A stretch of 64,000 nt of DNA from Terramyces sp. JEL0728 (Eukaryota > Chytridiomycota > Chytridiomycetes > Rhizophydiales > Terramycetaceae), in the NCBI GenBank assembly GCA_027603945.1, contig JADIIU010000030.1, positions 1-64,000 on the forward strand. Reading direction: 5' to 3'. How positions within the stretch are numbered: position 1 is the first letter of the stretch; every line of letters starts with the position of its first letter. The notes below the pieces were generated by a model that saw only the letters and a list, made by a program, of their open reading frames with translations, made no database searches and was not told the DNA's origin. A program made the position numbers and the translations under genes. This document shows positions 1-9,727 of the stretch, one piece after another.

Positions 1-1163
1 ACTCTATGGTTTATCTTCAAAGTGACGGCACTTGTATCGATGACTTTATTTGTTCAAAAAATGGGGCTTTGAATGTATATCAGTACCAGTCTGGATGTAC
101 AGGCACGTCAGAAACCTTTGTATTGAGCGCAATAGAACAGGATTTTAGCTCATATACAATTGGAAATTTCAGTGCTCTATTGGAAACCGTTCAGGGAAAC
201 TCAGATATACAGTGCTGGCTTTACAAATGTACCTCAATTTAATGACTCAAGAACAATCACTGCGCTGGTAGTATATATTTTGGCAGTTATCTTCTCTCAT
301 TACTTCAATCAAGTTCAGTTGGATGAATAGAGGATACGATAAGGTTACCCTTGTTCTGCTAATCATGTGGCAGCTGTTCTTGTTTTGTTGGACTGCAATG
401 AAATTGATTGAATGGGTAAATTTTTTGGGATATGGAGACAAAATGGAGCTGAATGCAGTAGCTACTCTCTCAATGGATTTGCTTTCTTTGACAAATGTAT
501 GGGTGTCAAGCAGGATGCTTTATAAGGAAACCCGAATTTCGATATTTGCTAGAATTGGCATTGCAATTGGTATTTTAGCCCTGTATTTATTGATATCTTT
601 TGCTCAGATTTGGAACTACCTTTTGTTTGCGCTTTGTGGTATTTTGATCAACACTGGTATTTTTAATTGGCTGTGGATTGCATTTTTAGTGCTCTGGCAC
701 TGGTTCATTGCATTAAAAATAGCACTGAAAATCACTAGTTCTAAAAGAGGATGGGCAAAACTGAAATATTTGCATGTTAAAGACCGATCCTTCATCCCTA
801 CTTTTGCTGTTATTGCTACTACATTTTTGTTTGGTAAACATCAACGAATTCTCTGCAATTTTACATGACGATATTTCAGTGCTGAACATGGATGCATATG
901 GCTCTTTTGTTTTCGTTTTATTAATGTATATTTCAAAGTCAATCTATCAGTCAGTCCGAGGCAACCTTGCAAGTAAAGCAGACAAGAGGCTTTTCAAGAA
1001 AAGTGACGATCCTACAAATAAAAACTCGATTTATTCAATCCATTTTGATTGTCGCCAAGTTTTGCGGCTCCTGATTCACTTGAACCACTTGAGGATCAGT
1101 AGTCTTCTGTCTAGTATTAGACTTTTGTCTGGTATTAGATTTCTCTCGTGTATGGTGATCTGA
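1..1163 (+). CDS. Partial multi-pass membrane protein, function unknown
   Basis: The 5' end lies outside the window. The first part reads as an extracellular stretch with Cys and possible N-glycosylation sites, followed by about six hydrophobic segments and a basic Lys/Ser/Asp tail, which resembles a receptor-like membrane protein. The reading frame is continuous only if introns are removed at about 212-251 (40 nt), 268-286 (19 nt) and 834-879 (46 nt). All three have GT...AG ends, but the branch motif is weak, so a frameshifted pseudogene cannot be excluded. The last frame stays open to 1163 and overlaps the 3' end of the opposite-strand GPCR gene by up to 129 nt. The true stop is unclear. 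I do not recognise the family. Confidence 0.5.
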
Positions 1164-2102
1164 AGGGTTGGATGAAGTTTGCACAGTTTCGCCCAATATT
1201 GAAGCCAGGAAATACTGTTTCAGCACCTTTTTGAATCTAGGTTCTGTATGCATGTACGCAATTGGGTTTGCCACTCCGTTCATCAAGATCAGCCATATAT
1301 TAAAGTTGTCATACATCACCGGTGCTTTTCCGTGGATAGCTGTTTTTACTATATGAAATCCTACTGGGTATGCATAGCAAATTAAATATATAACGAAAAC
1401 TACCAGTCCTCGCTTTGCAATATAGAGCTGTAAGGTTCTGTACCTGCCTGTTGATGCTTGATCCTTGTCTTCGTCATTTTCCTTTTCAACTTTGAAACAT
1501 TTCCACAGTTGCCGGTACAGGTATAGAGTGACCAATGTTGGGACAGTGTAACAAGATAGAGTCGCTGCGAGCACTATTACAAACCCGACTGTTTCTGACT
1601 CTAAATTGAGGCAGCAGTAGCCTCTATTTCTCCTTACCACATAGGGTTCATTAATAAAGTATCCCAAGGAGGAAATGAACGCCGAGAACAACACAATTAT
1701 TAGCAGTGCAGTAAGAGTCTGTTCCCTCGTAAGCGCTTGAGATTTTTTAACTAGAATCCTGTATGGTGAAATTGCAATTGAAAACACACAAAATAGAGAG
1801 CAAATGGATAAAAAGTTGATTAGCCATCCCAAAATTTGACAGGTTGCAATGTCGTAGAGGAAATATAAATTCACAGACGCATAAGAAAATTCAATAATCG
1901 CTAGTATAGCGGTCAGTAGATCAAATATAATCTGTCCCAGCGTAAAGTAGTTATCGAATTTTGTGAGTGTGCTTGATTTGCTGATTATCCATAGTATCCC
2001 CAAGTTTAATATTGCAGCAGAAAACGCGATTAGAATCGATACCAGATTTCCAATCAATTGTGTTGATGATAGTGGAACGGAAGGATCCATTGATTCAGAC
2101 AT
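1035..2102 (-). CDS. Rhodopsin-like (class A-type) seven-transmembrane receptor
   Basis: A single-exon 355-aa protein with seven hydrophobic segments between about residues 15 and 300, then a hydrophilic tail with a repeated KSNTRQ-type motif. TM7 carries NPIAY, matching the NPxxY signature of class A GPCRs, followed by an amphipathic stretch like helix 8. At the end of TM3 the usual DRY is replaced by PYR (in AISPYRIL). Such receptors sit in the plasma membrane and signal through G proteins. Rhodopsin-like GPCRs have been reported in early-diverging fungi but are rare in yeasts and moulds. The ligand is unknown. The gene has no micro-introns, unlike most genes here. Confidence 0.75.
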   Translation of the reverse strand: MSESMDPSVPLSSTQLIGNLVSILIAFSAAILNLGILWIISKSSTLTKFDNYFTLGQIIFDLLTAILAIIEFSYASVNLYFLYDIATCQILGWLINFLSICSLFCVFSIAISPYRILVKKSQALTREQTLTALLIIVLFSAFISSLGYFINEPYVVRRNRGYCCLNLESETVGFVIVLAATLSCYTVPTLVTLYLYRQLWKCFKVEKENDEDKDQASTGRYRTLQLYIAKRGLVVFVIYLICYAYPVGFHIVKTAIHGKAPVMYDNFNIWLILMNGVANPIAYMHTEPRFKKVLKQYFLASILGETVQTSSNPSDHHTREKSNTRQKSNTRQKTTDPQVVQVNQEPQNLATIKMD

Positions 2103-2419
2103 TTTAAATTTTAGAAAGGTTCTGTGACGTAGGTCTTATTGTGTTGGTTGGCGAGATTTCAATGGACGTGTTTGACGTTTGGTGAAGAGAAACAGGCTTT
2201 TGAAACCAATAATTCCACACATGGTAATTCTAGTGTTGATCTGAAAAGTAATTTCCGAACACCAGGATGCCAGTATCGCTGGAGGATTATTATTTTATCG
2301 CATTAATCCATTGTGCATCATCAGCATTGATTGTCAGCTGAATGCATGGAATTCTGCAGTTTGCTTTGATATTCATGCTGGGGAGCGAGTATAAATTCGC
2401 ATGAAAACTCAATCAATCA
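2103..2419. promoter_or_regulatory. Divergent intergenic region with TATA-like box
   Basis: The region lies between the GPCR (minus) and the universal stress protein (plus). A TATA-like TATAAATT at about 2390-2397 sits some 23-30 nt before the ATG at 2420, so the 5' UTR of the stress gene would be very short. I see no RNA gene, repeat or other element here. Confidence 0.5.
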
Positions 2420-2947
2420 ATGAAACAAATCGTAAGCGTCCAATACCTGAAAGGAAATGACTTTAATCGCACGATCGTCTTACCTTTGGACGATTGTGAA
2501 TCCAGTCAATACGCGGTTGAATGGTGTAAAAAGAACATGTTTACAAAGTCAGACAAGATTGTTCTTGTCAATTGCAAATCAATTACCGAGCTTGCAAAAG
2601 CAGCTTTGCCTAGTATCAGCCTTGGAGGAAACAAGGACCAAGAATCAATTCATGAAAATGATCAGCAAAAGATGATGGAATGCTACGCCAGTGAGCTCAT
2701 GGACTACAGTGTGGAATACTACATTGGTGTCGGTGATGTCAAAAAAGACCTGACTGAATTTGTAGATTCCTTGCATGGCAATTTTGTTGTTATTGGTCAA
2801 GAAGGAGAAGGGATTGGCAAGACATTGATGGGCACTGTTAGTACGTACCTTTCCAAGCACTGCAAAGCTCCGGTATTGATTGTAAAGTGGGATGAGCAAA
2901 AGGAAGGCTACAAGGATGCCAGCGAACCTACTCCAAAGGAAGAATAA
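2420..2947 (+). CDS. Universal stress protein (UspA domain)
   Basis: 175 aa, single exon, with an N-terminal beta strand (RTIVLPLDDCESS) typical of the Usp fold. Near residues 128-158 is the glycine-rich nucleotide-binding pattern G-x2-G-x9-G-(S/T) in GEGIGKTLMGTVSTYLSKH, followed by the terminal strand APVLIVKW. Family members bind ATP or act in stress responses, usually as dimers in the cytosol. The acidic tail is not conserved. The start at 2420 is the first in-frame ATG after a close TATA-like box. Fungi and plants have many such single-domain proteins, so the specific role is unknown. Confidence 0.85.
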   Translation: MKQIVSVQYLKGNDFNRTIVLPLDDCESSQYAVEWCKKNMFTKSDKIVLVNCKSITELAKAALPSISLGGNKDQESIHENDQQKMMECYASELMDYSVEYYIGVGDVKKDLTEFVDSLHGNFVVIGQEGEGIGKTLMGTVSTYLSKHCKAPVLIVKWDEQKEGYKDASEPTPKEE

Positions 2948-3131
2948 ATCCAATTGTTGCACATTTTCGATAGCAATACTGGCACCTAACATGAAATGAG
3001 GGCTAAGAGCAACTTTGTGCGGTGTAGATTGTTTAAAGCTGACTGAGCACCATACATGATAAAACGCGCTTGATTTGAAAGCCAGACTATAATTTAAAAG
3101 GTTTATTTTAAAGTTAATATATACTGAATAT

Positions 3132-3959
3132 TTAAACTCCGCCTTTGGCACCACCACATTCTGGCTTGGAGAAATTGGCAGCACCGCAAGAAGCAGGAGA
3201 AACAGATTTCTTTACAAATTTGACTGATCCAGAAGAGAAATCTGGAGCAGTTCCATCACGACAAGTTTGGACTCCTTTCAGTGCGTCTGGGGCACGGCAA
3301 AGCAGACCGTCAGAGCAACCAGTGCAGCAGAGTTCGTCCTTGTCGGATTTAGAAGTGGTGTTTTGGGTTCCTTTGCATCTGTTGTCAAACAATGCGAACT
3401 GTGGGCCCCCTTGAGGAGTAGTTGAAGTTTTTGAATCATGGCATTGCGGAGATACAGCAAACGAAGACCCAGCTGGACATTGGGAGGAGCTTTGAGCGTT
3501 GCCAGTGTTCAAGTTGTTGTTTGCGGCTGGGGTAGCTTGGCAGTCAATGGTTTTGGTGACAGTGACAGTCTGAACTCCTTGGTTGTTTTGGTTGTTTTTG
3601 TTTCCTTGGTTGTCGTTGGATTGAGCGCTTCCACCAGTGATTTGGCCGGTTTGCCCTTTGAACTTTGGAGAAACAACAAAGAACGTTCCTTTTCCAGTGT
3701 TTCTTGCTTCAAAGTCAATTGTTAGTCCGTTTGAACAGAACTCAGCATCAGATTGGAAAGCTTGAGGGTTGCGGCACTTCAAGTTGTTTTGCCCGCAGCA
3801 AGAGGAATCACAGTCGCTATCGACTTTGCACGGACCAGTGGTGAATTGCTTGCCAGATTGTTGTTTAAAGAAATCATTAGTTACAGAGTTTGGTGGTTGT
3901 TGGGCAGATACAGAGAGAGCTTGGAAGGCGACTAGAGCAATTGCAGTGAATTTAAACAT
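3132..3959 (-). CDS. Secreted cysteine-rich protein with two repeated Cys modules
   Basis: I chose the ATG at 3959 (MFKFTAIAL...), which opens a clear signal peptide ending near ...VSAQ; an in-frame ATG three codons upstream is also possible. The mature protein of about 255 aa has a first module near residues 42-85 with CKVDSDCDSSCC followed by a C...C...C pattern ending in DF. A Gln/Asn/Thr-rich linker follows, then a second similar module near residues 188-242 (RCKG...ELCCTGC...C...TAPDF). This looks like an internal duplication. Small secreted Cys-rich proteins of this kind are found in fungi, some associated with hosts. I cannot assign a function. A TATA-like box lies at about 3987-3993 on the minus strand. 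Confidence 0.75.
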   Translation of the reverse strand: MFKFTAIALVAFQALSVSAQQPPNSVTNDFFKQQSGKQFTTGPCKVDSDCDSSCCGQNNLKCRNPQAFQSDAEFCSNGLTIDFEARNTGKGTFFVVSPKFKGQTGQITGGSAQSNDNQGNKNNQNNQGVQTVTVTKTIDCQATPAANNNLNTGNAQSSSQCPAGSSFAVSPQCHDSKTSTTPQGGPQFALFDNRCKGTQNTTSKSDKDELCCTGCSDGLLCRAPDALKGVQTCRDGTAPDFSSGSVKFVKKSVSPASCGAANFSKPECGGAKGGV

Positions 3960-4040
3960 TTTAATCATCGTCTCAAACTGCCGTGGATTTATACTTTTCG
4001 CTAAAACAGTTCCGGACTTGGGCTTGTGGTGGGCTTTCAA

Positions 4041-4583
4041 ATCATTGAAATTCTGAAACCATCAAAATACAGGAAAGCGACATTGCATATTTATAAAGAA
4101 AGAACAAAGTTAGATTCTGGCACACTATTTCTATTGTTACTTGGGGTTTCCAGCAGATTTTGGAAACAAGGGAAAAAAGATTTTGAAAAGCTGGATGGCT
4201 CATCGAAAAGATCCCTAATCAGAATGAGAACGGACCATGTAAACTATTCACTGATCTTACTCATCCCGCATGGCTCAACTATGATGTATATCTCATCGAG
4301 TTAGTACCAATCTAATCTGTGTCAGCGATATTATTAGCAGCCCAATTGGATACCACCGTATTTGGCATTTCGAATTTCGGTGGAATGCTGCTCGTTTCTA
4401 TTATGCTTGTCAGTTACCTGCCATTACCCGTTGGCCATAAATAACAGGTAAAAGCAGAGATTATCTGTATATCAAAATTTAATTGTGATTCATGAAACCT
4501 ATGCCAACAGAAAAACGTAAACAAATGCCCATCCATGACACTTTCTTGTTTACTGAATCAAAACCAAACTTTATAATACAAAA
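4041..4583. other. Gene-poor stretch
   Basis: About 540 nt between the secreted protein and the next plus-strand gene. One open frame at 4026-4304 has no start context, no domain and no micro-intron signals; I regard it as chance. No tRNA box B, repeat or CRISPR was seen. Confidence 0.5.
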
Positions 4584-6677
4584 ATGCCCAGTCAACCTGA
4601 AACACCTCCTGGAGAATCAGTTGCAAAAAAGTCCAAAGTGGATGGCTCAGTTGATCAAGAACAATCGTCATCTGCGAGCGCCAAAAATACACCATCGGAT
4701 CAAAAATCCACAGTCGCACCAAGAGATTCCTCTGTACTTGATTACTAACCTAGAAAATATCAGCTAGCAAGTCCAATGAAAATTTGATGCAAGAATTACA
4801 ACGAACCCCAAAGGAAATCAGAATAAATTCACCTAGGCAATCTATTGATTCTCTCTCTTTAAAGCCTGCCCCGATTCTGGCAGTTAGCACTATCGGACGC
4901 GTATCCAGCATTGATCCAAAGGGAAAAGGACCGGCCGAAGTGCAAGAAACCAGACAAAGTGTTGCTACTGCCTATGGTTCCAATTCAGAATCGAGTGCAA
5001 GCCTGAAAGGAACCGCTCTCAATAGCCGCTCTAGTTCATTCAAAGAAGCACTGTCCCGTCAATCAAATTCATCGGAAAACGTAAACGACTCTGATGAAGT
5101 GCTAAATATTAGAATCAGCTCTTCCAATTTAACAGGGCTGGCTGATAGACTGAAACAAAATAGTGCAACGATCAATGTGTTTGATTCCAAGAGCCCTGAA
5201 ATCCTCAACGTGTTTACTGCAAATGATTCAAGCAGTCCAAATACCAACGGCAAGCCTATGGCAATTCGTACATTGGCTGATGTTCCGCTGTCTTTGTATT
5301 CTCAAGACACTGCGCAGCAGGATACTATTGGAGAAAGTTCGCTAAAAGTTCCCCAAGTACATTATTTTAACAATAGGAGAATAAAAGAGGCTCCATATTA
5401 GTTAGGTCAGACAAAGGGGACGGACGTAGAAAATCGGTTGCATTTACTGAACCACAGCCATCTGAATCCAGTAGTGCAGGTGTTTTAAAGTCGCCTATCA
5501 CTCCATCGCAAATCTCAACCGCGTCACCAACAGATTCATCAAAATCAAGCAGTTCTTTTGGCAGGTCCGAAACCAGCAAATCTGAAAAATCTTTTAAATC
5601 AGACTCGAGTGATTACTCGAAAATATCAAGTTCGGTAAATACAAAAGTGGACGAAGATGAAATTTTGGGAACAAAATACGACAAGGACGACGACCAGGTG
5701 CTTGGAAAAAGGTATAGCAGAAACCCGGATGCAGATCACAACAAGAACCTTAAAAAGAAGCGAGAAAAATCAGAAATACACAAGCGCAAACATCAATCTT
5801 ACCTTCCACCTGGGTTCCAGTACCAGAGACCTAAACGGCCAAAAGACGACCAAACAAAAAAGTCAAGGATTATTGAAACAGAGGATGGCGATTTGGCTTC
5901 AATTGATAAAGACCTGATTGAGAAACGCATTCAAAAACGGCAGTCAAAGAAACTCGTAATCGCGCCTGAACCACCAGTTAAAACCACAGTTATTCCACCA
6001 ACTTTGGTCAAAGAAACAAATTACAAGACACAGGGTGTTTTAAAGGGAGTATTCTTGGCTGTATCGTTACTGTACCTTGTGATTCTCTTGGTCAACCAAA
6101 ATATTAATTGTCTAAATACTCTATTGTTTTGGCACTGGTTCGGCATGTGCTCGTACTTTACAGTAACTTTAACTAACCCTAGTTGTCGTTCTTTACCACA
6201 TACAAAAATGTAGTCCAAGCACAACAGTCATTCTACGATGTAGACTACAACGTCACAGATACATTGATGCTGTCAAGCGCAACCTTTGCCCTATTACAAG
6301 TAGCTATTTACTGGGGATACTACTTTTTTATACAAAAGGATGTATTTATAGGTATTGGATTCAACTTGCCCTTACTTGTGATGTTTACAGATCTAAGTGT
6401 TAGTGATGTGCAGATTACAAAAATCACTTCGATTTTCCCTCCAATTTTCTTGATTTGTTATGAATTTGGGCTTTGGCTGACTAGAAGCGTTTTGGGATGG
6501 GACTGGCCAATGCCTATTTATGGACAGTACTTTTCAATGGACTCTAATCCTGCAATGATTGTCGCGTTTGTGATCGTATCCTGTCTGTTTGTTATAGCTG
6601 GTGTCAATATTGTGTATTTCTTTATTATCTTTAGAAATTACATAAATAATAGAGCCAGAAAAACTAATCCAGTGTAA
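4584..6677 (+). CDS. Membrane protein with long disordered N-terminus, possibly AIG1/FAR-17a-like
   Basis: Three 20-nt introns (4734-4753, 5357-5376, 6163-6182) join four exons into a 677-aa protein; each carries a CTAAC/TTAAC motif before its 3' AG. Residues 1 to about 460 are Ser/Lys-rich and probably disordered, with basic stretches. The last 210 or so residues hold about six hydrophobic segments with motifs such as LFWHWFGMCSYFT and GWDWPMPIYG. The spacing reminds me of the FAR-17a/AIG1 family of ER membrane hydrolases, but I cannot verify the catalytic residues, so this is a weak assignment. The start ATG follows an A-rich leader. Confidence 0.6.
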
Positions 6678-6712
6678 TAAATATGATCGTGACATTTTAT
6701 TGAAAGGACACA

Positions 6713-7987
6713 TTAAATTCCGCCAAGCCCAGTTCGCTTGCTACGTACAACAACCTGAATAGGCTCGACAATGCCATCTTCTTTTAATCCTCCTCCCTGC
6801 CACCCCATCATCTGCATCATCATATGTCCAACATTGCCACTGTCAATAGGTTTGATATGCTGGCCAACCACATCGCCGACCTTTATGCGATCGCTCTTAT
6901 CCACATTCTTTTCCTTTTTCTTTACTTTTTCCTTTTTCTTTTGCCTGATTTTAATTGGTCTGAGTTCGTAGTGTATATTATCAGGGATGAATGAAGATGA
7001 TTTCCGGAATATTTGAAGCATCTTTTTATCTTGTTTTCCAATTACCTTTACAGTTGTATTGAACTGCTTTGCGATCCCTTGAACAGTGTGCCGTAATTCT
7101 TTAGGCATTGGATCAGTAATGAAGCAATCATGGCCACTCCTGACAAATTGTTTAATTCTGTCCTGCTGTGATTTAATATAGCTGTGGAGTTTGGTTTGAT
7201 CATTTCCTTGAACCAAGTTGTCCATCATTGATTTCGCTTCTTTCTGGTTTTTCTTTGTGTGCTTTCGTTCGTCTTGTTGCTGTTTTTTTCTTTGTTTTTT
7301 CAATTGTGATTTTGAATAATTCTGTGCAGGCTTGCTGGCATACTCACCATTCAATCTCTCTTCAAATGGGTCGTGCTTTTTAATATTGAAGCGTTCATGG
7401 AATTCATCTTCATCATACTCCCATGGTGCTGTTACAGGAACATCCAGCGAGTCTTCTGAATACACGTCTGAATCATCTGAATCATCTGAATCCAATTGTT
7501 CTTCATGAATTTCAGATTCGTCAGAGTTGGATTCATAAAAATCATTAAAATCAACAATTTTCATGTTTTGTAAATATTCCAAATCAAATTCAGCGTTCTG
7601 AATATAGTCATCTTCGATTTCGCTCCGTTTAATTTTATTCTGCTTCTTTTTTGCTTTGGAATTTAATGGAATGAAATCCCCATTACTTTTTTGTCTGCGA
7701 TTGTGTTTCCTTTCGCCCACAGTGTCGATGATAAACTTCATATCCTCTTCCATTACCAAGTCGCCTTGCGTATCAATAGTAAATATCTCTGGTTGGGTAT
7801 CGATTGTAAACAATTCAGAGTCTGTTTTATCTCGCAGTGACTCATCCTGTGGACTGGAATTTAAATTAGGATTTTTCCTTCCCTTTCGATTCTTTCTGCT
7901 TGATTTGGAATTGGCGGTAACTGGGTTTTCGTCGGTATAAACAAATTCGTTGTTTATCACTTTGAAGCCTATAAAATCATTTTTCAT
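6713..7987 (-). CDS. SQS1: R3H and G-patch domain protein, SQS1-like
   Basis: A single-exon protein of 424 aa. The N-terminus has FIGFKVINN followed by a long acidic, Lys-rich region. Residues about 280-340 (RIKQFVRSGHDCFITDPMP...) fit an R3H single-strand nucleic-acid-binding domain. The C-terminus (VGHMMMQMMGWQGGGLKEDG...GLGGI) is a G-patch. In yeast, Sqs1/Pfa1 uses its G-patch to stimulate the DEAH helicase Prp43 in ribosome biogenesis and spliceosome disassembly. The domain order matches that family. Given the extraordinary intron content here, a Prp43 cofactor is a relevant neighbour but not evidence of a special role. Confidence 0.82.
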   Translation of the reverse strand: MKNDFIGFKVINNEFVYTDENPVTANSKSSRKNRKGRKNPNLNSSPQDESLRDKTDSELFTIDTQPEIFTIDTQGDLVMEEDMKFIIDTVGERKHNRRQKSNGDFIPLNSKAKKKQNKIKRSEIEDDYIQNAEFDLEYLQNMKIVDFNDFYESNSDESEIHEEQLDSDDSDDSDVYSEDSLDVPVTAPWEYDEDEFHERFNIKKHDPFEERLNGEYASKPAQNYSKSQLKKQRKKQQQDERKHTKKNQKEAKSMMDNLVQGNDQTKLHSYIKSQQDRIKQFVRSGHDCFITDPMPKELRHTVQGIAKQFNTTVKVIGKQDKKMLQIFRKSSSFIPDNIHYELRPIKIRQKKKEKVKKKEKNVDKSDRIKVGDVVGQHIKPIDSGNVGHMMMQMMGWQGGGLKEDGIVEPIQVVVRSKRTGLGGI

Positions 7988-8108
7988 GTTTTTTGAAACG
8001 TTTTCAACTTGTTTTTGGCGTGAAAATACTCTGAACCCATTCGAAATTACGACTCTGCTGCCTTGGAATTCTGCTGCATCAGCTTACCATTGCTCGCTGG
8101 GTATCGGA

Positions 8109-8165
8109 AGGCATATTTCCCACTGAAATCCCACTAAATCCCACTAAATCCCACTGAAATCCACT
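8109..8165. repeat. Short tandem repeat of a roughly 10-nt unit (aaatcccact)
   Basis: Four to five degenerate copies of AAATCCCACT run in a row upstream of the glutamine synthetase-like gene. The function is unknown; it could be a simple slippage repeat. Confidence 0.6.
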
Positions 8166-8242
8166 GCGGTATCGCTAATAGAGAGAGTATGAGATTCCCT
8201 AGTATTTTGTGGTAAATACTCGACATTTAGCCACATAGGTCA

Positions 8243-9647
8243 ATGCACCGCATTCAAGATCCAACTTTCCAAATGCTAGAGTCCACCGACACCAAAGTCC
8301 TCGTTTCTGGATGCGATATAGACGGAATCCCTCGCGGCAAAGTCCTGAATATCGACAAATTCAAACACTGCGAGTCTGGTTTCGGTACTTGCTCTTAACT
8401 CAGGTTTCTGCAATGTAATCTTTGGATGGGATATGCATGATCAAAACTATGACCCAAAAACACCAATTCAGCAATCAAACCAAGGATACAGTGACATTCT
8501 GGCTAAAATCGACATGTCTACTTTTCGCAGATGTCCAATTACAAACACTCCCCACTTCTTGGTAGATTTTTACAATCCACTGACAAATAAACCATTGCCG
8601 TACTGCCCGAGATCACTGTTAAAATCAACTATTCAAAAACAACCCGCAATGAAAGCATTCTGTGGTGTAGAATTTGAATTCTTTAATTTTAAAGAGACCA
8701 GCGATTCGTTAGCAGCAAAAAAAGGAATGGGATTACAACCATTGACATCTGGAATGTTTGGATATTCGTTAGCGAGACCAACTGTCCACCAACAGTTCTT
8801 TGACGATATTTATGAAAAATCTAGGGAATTTAATATTCCGCTTGAATGCTTCCATACTGAAACAGGTTTCTTTTGTTAATATAGGTCCTGGAGTTTATGA
8901 AGCCGCTATTGCGTATACGGACGTACTCGAACTATCAGATCGCGCGCATTTGTTCAAGATGCTGGCTAAAAAAATTGGAACTCTGCACGGCGTCACTCCT
9001 TGCTTTATGGCTAAACCATACGGTAACCAGCCCGGTTGCTCTGGCCATTTACACTTTAGTTTACAGGACAACAGTGGAAATAATTTGTTTTCAGATCCAA
9101 ACGACCCACAAAAGATTTCAAACACCTGTCGACATTTTATTGCTGGCGTCTTGCAAGGTTTAGAATCAATCATGGCGATACTTGCACCTACAATCAACAG
9201 GTTGGTTATGCTAACTCTAGCTACAAAAGATTGAATATTGCATATTGGGCACCGGTCACTGTATCCTATGGGTTTGAAGACCGTATTTCAGCAATTAGAA
9301 TCATTACGCCGCCAATCTGTTCGTCATCTGCAACAAGAATTGAGATCAGAGTGCCTGGTGCAGATGTAAACTGCTACCTGGCCACTGCTGCTCTTCTTGC
9401 TTGTGGGTACTATGGAATTGAAAACAAACTAGAGCTGCCGCCATTAAAGAATGCCAAAGAGTGCAAGCTATTGCCACAGACACTCGCTCTTGCAGTTGAA
9501 AAGATGGGCGATAAAGATAGTTTTGCAAGAAAAGTGCTTTCAAATGATTTCATTGACCATTACGTTGCTACTCGTCGACATGAAATTAGGCTTTGGCAAT
9601 TGGCTGTTACCGACTGGGAACTGTCAAGATACATGGAGACTGTCTAG
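8243..9647 (+). CDS. Glutamine synthetase-like enzyme (GS-I/lengsin/FluG type)
   Basis: Exons 8243-8384, 8404-8865, 8885-9200 and 9221-9647 are separated by introns of 19, 19 and 20 nt and give 448 aa. The splices are strongly supported. Joining exon 2 to 3 gives ECFHTETGPGVYEAAI, and joining 3 to 4 gives the near-invariant APTINSYKRLN. Other conserved elements are GVEFEFF (metal-binding Glu region), SGHLHFSL (His that positions ATP/glutamate) and SSATRIEIRVPGADVN. The family ligates ammonia or amines to glutamate, but eukaryotic GS-I-like members often have other roles such as lengsin or FluG. The position in metabolism is therefore uncertain. Confidence 0.9.
8866..8884 (+). other. Representative 19-nt spliceosomal micro-intron
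   Basis: GTTTCTTTTGTTAATATAG in the glutamine synthetase-like gene: GT 5' site, TTAAT branch-like motif ending five bases before the terminal AG. Its removal restores HTETGPGVYE. It is typical of the roughly 140 introns inferred in this window. Confidence 0.92.
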
Positions 9648-9727
9648 TCAATAAATCTGGTTTAAATTTTGTCTGCTATTAGATGGCTGCTCCATCCTAG
9701 ACAGCACAGGTACAGACGAGAGCTACT

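Noticed and set aside
4026..4304. Open frame of 92 codons in the gene-poor stretch
   Set aside because: No domain, no start context, composition like intergenic DNA; overlaps the promoter of the secreted protein.
6021..6224. Many long open frames on the strand opposite to real genes
   Set aside because: They are antisense shadows of exons with identified products on the other strand.
8243..9647. Frameshifts and early stops suggesting a glutamine synthetase pseudogene
   Set aside because: Three 19-20 nt introns restore every conserved motif and a normal length; the same explanation works in all other genes.
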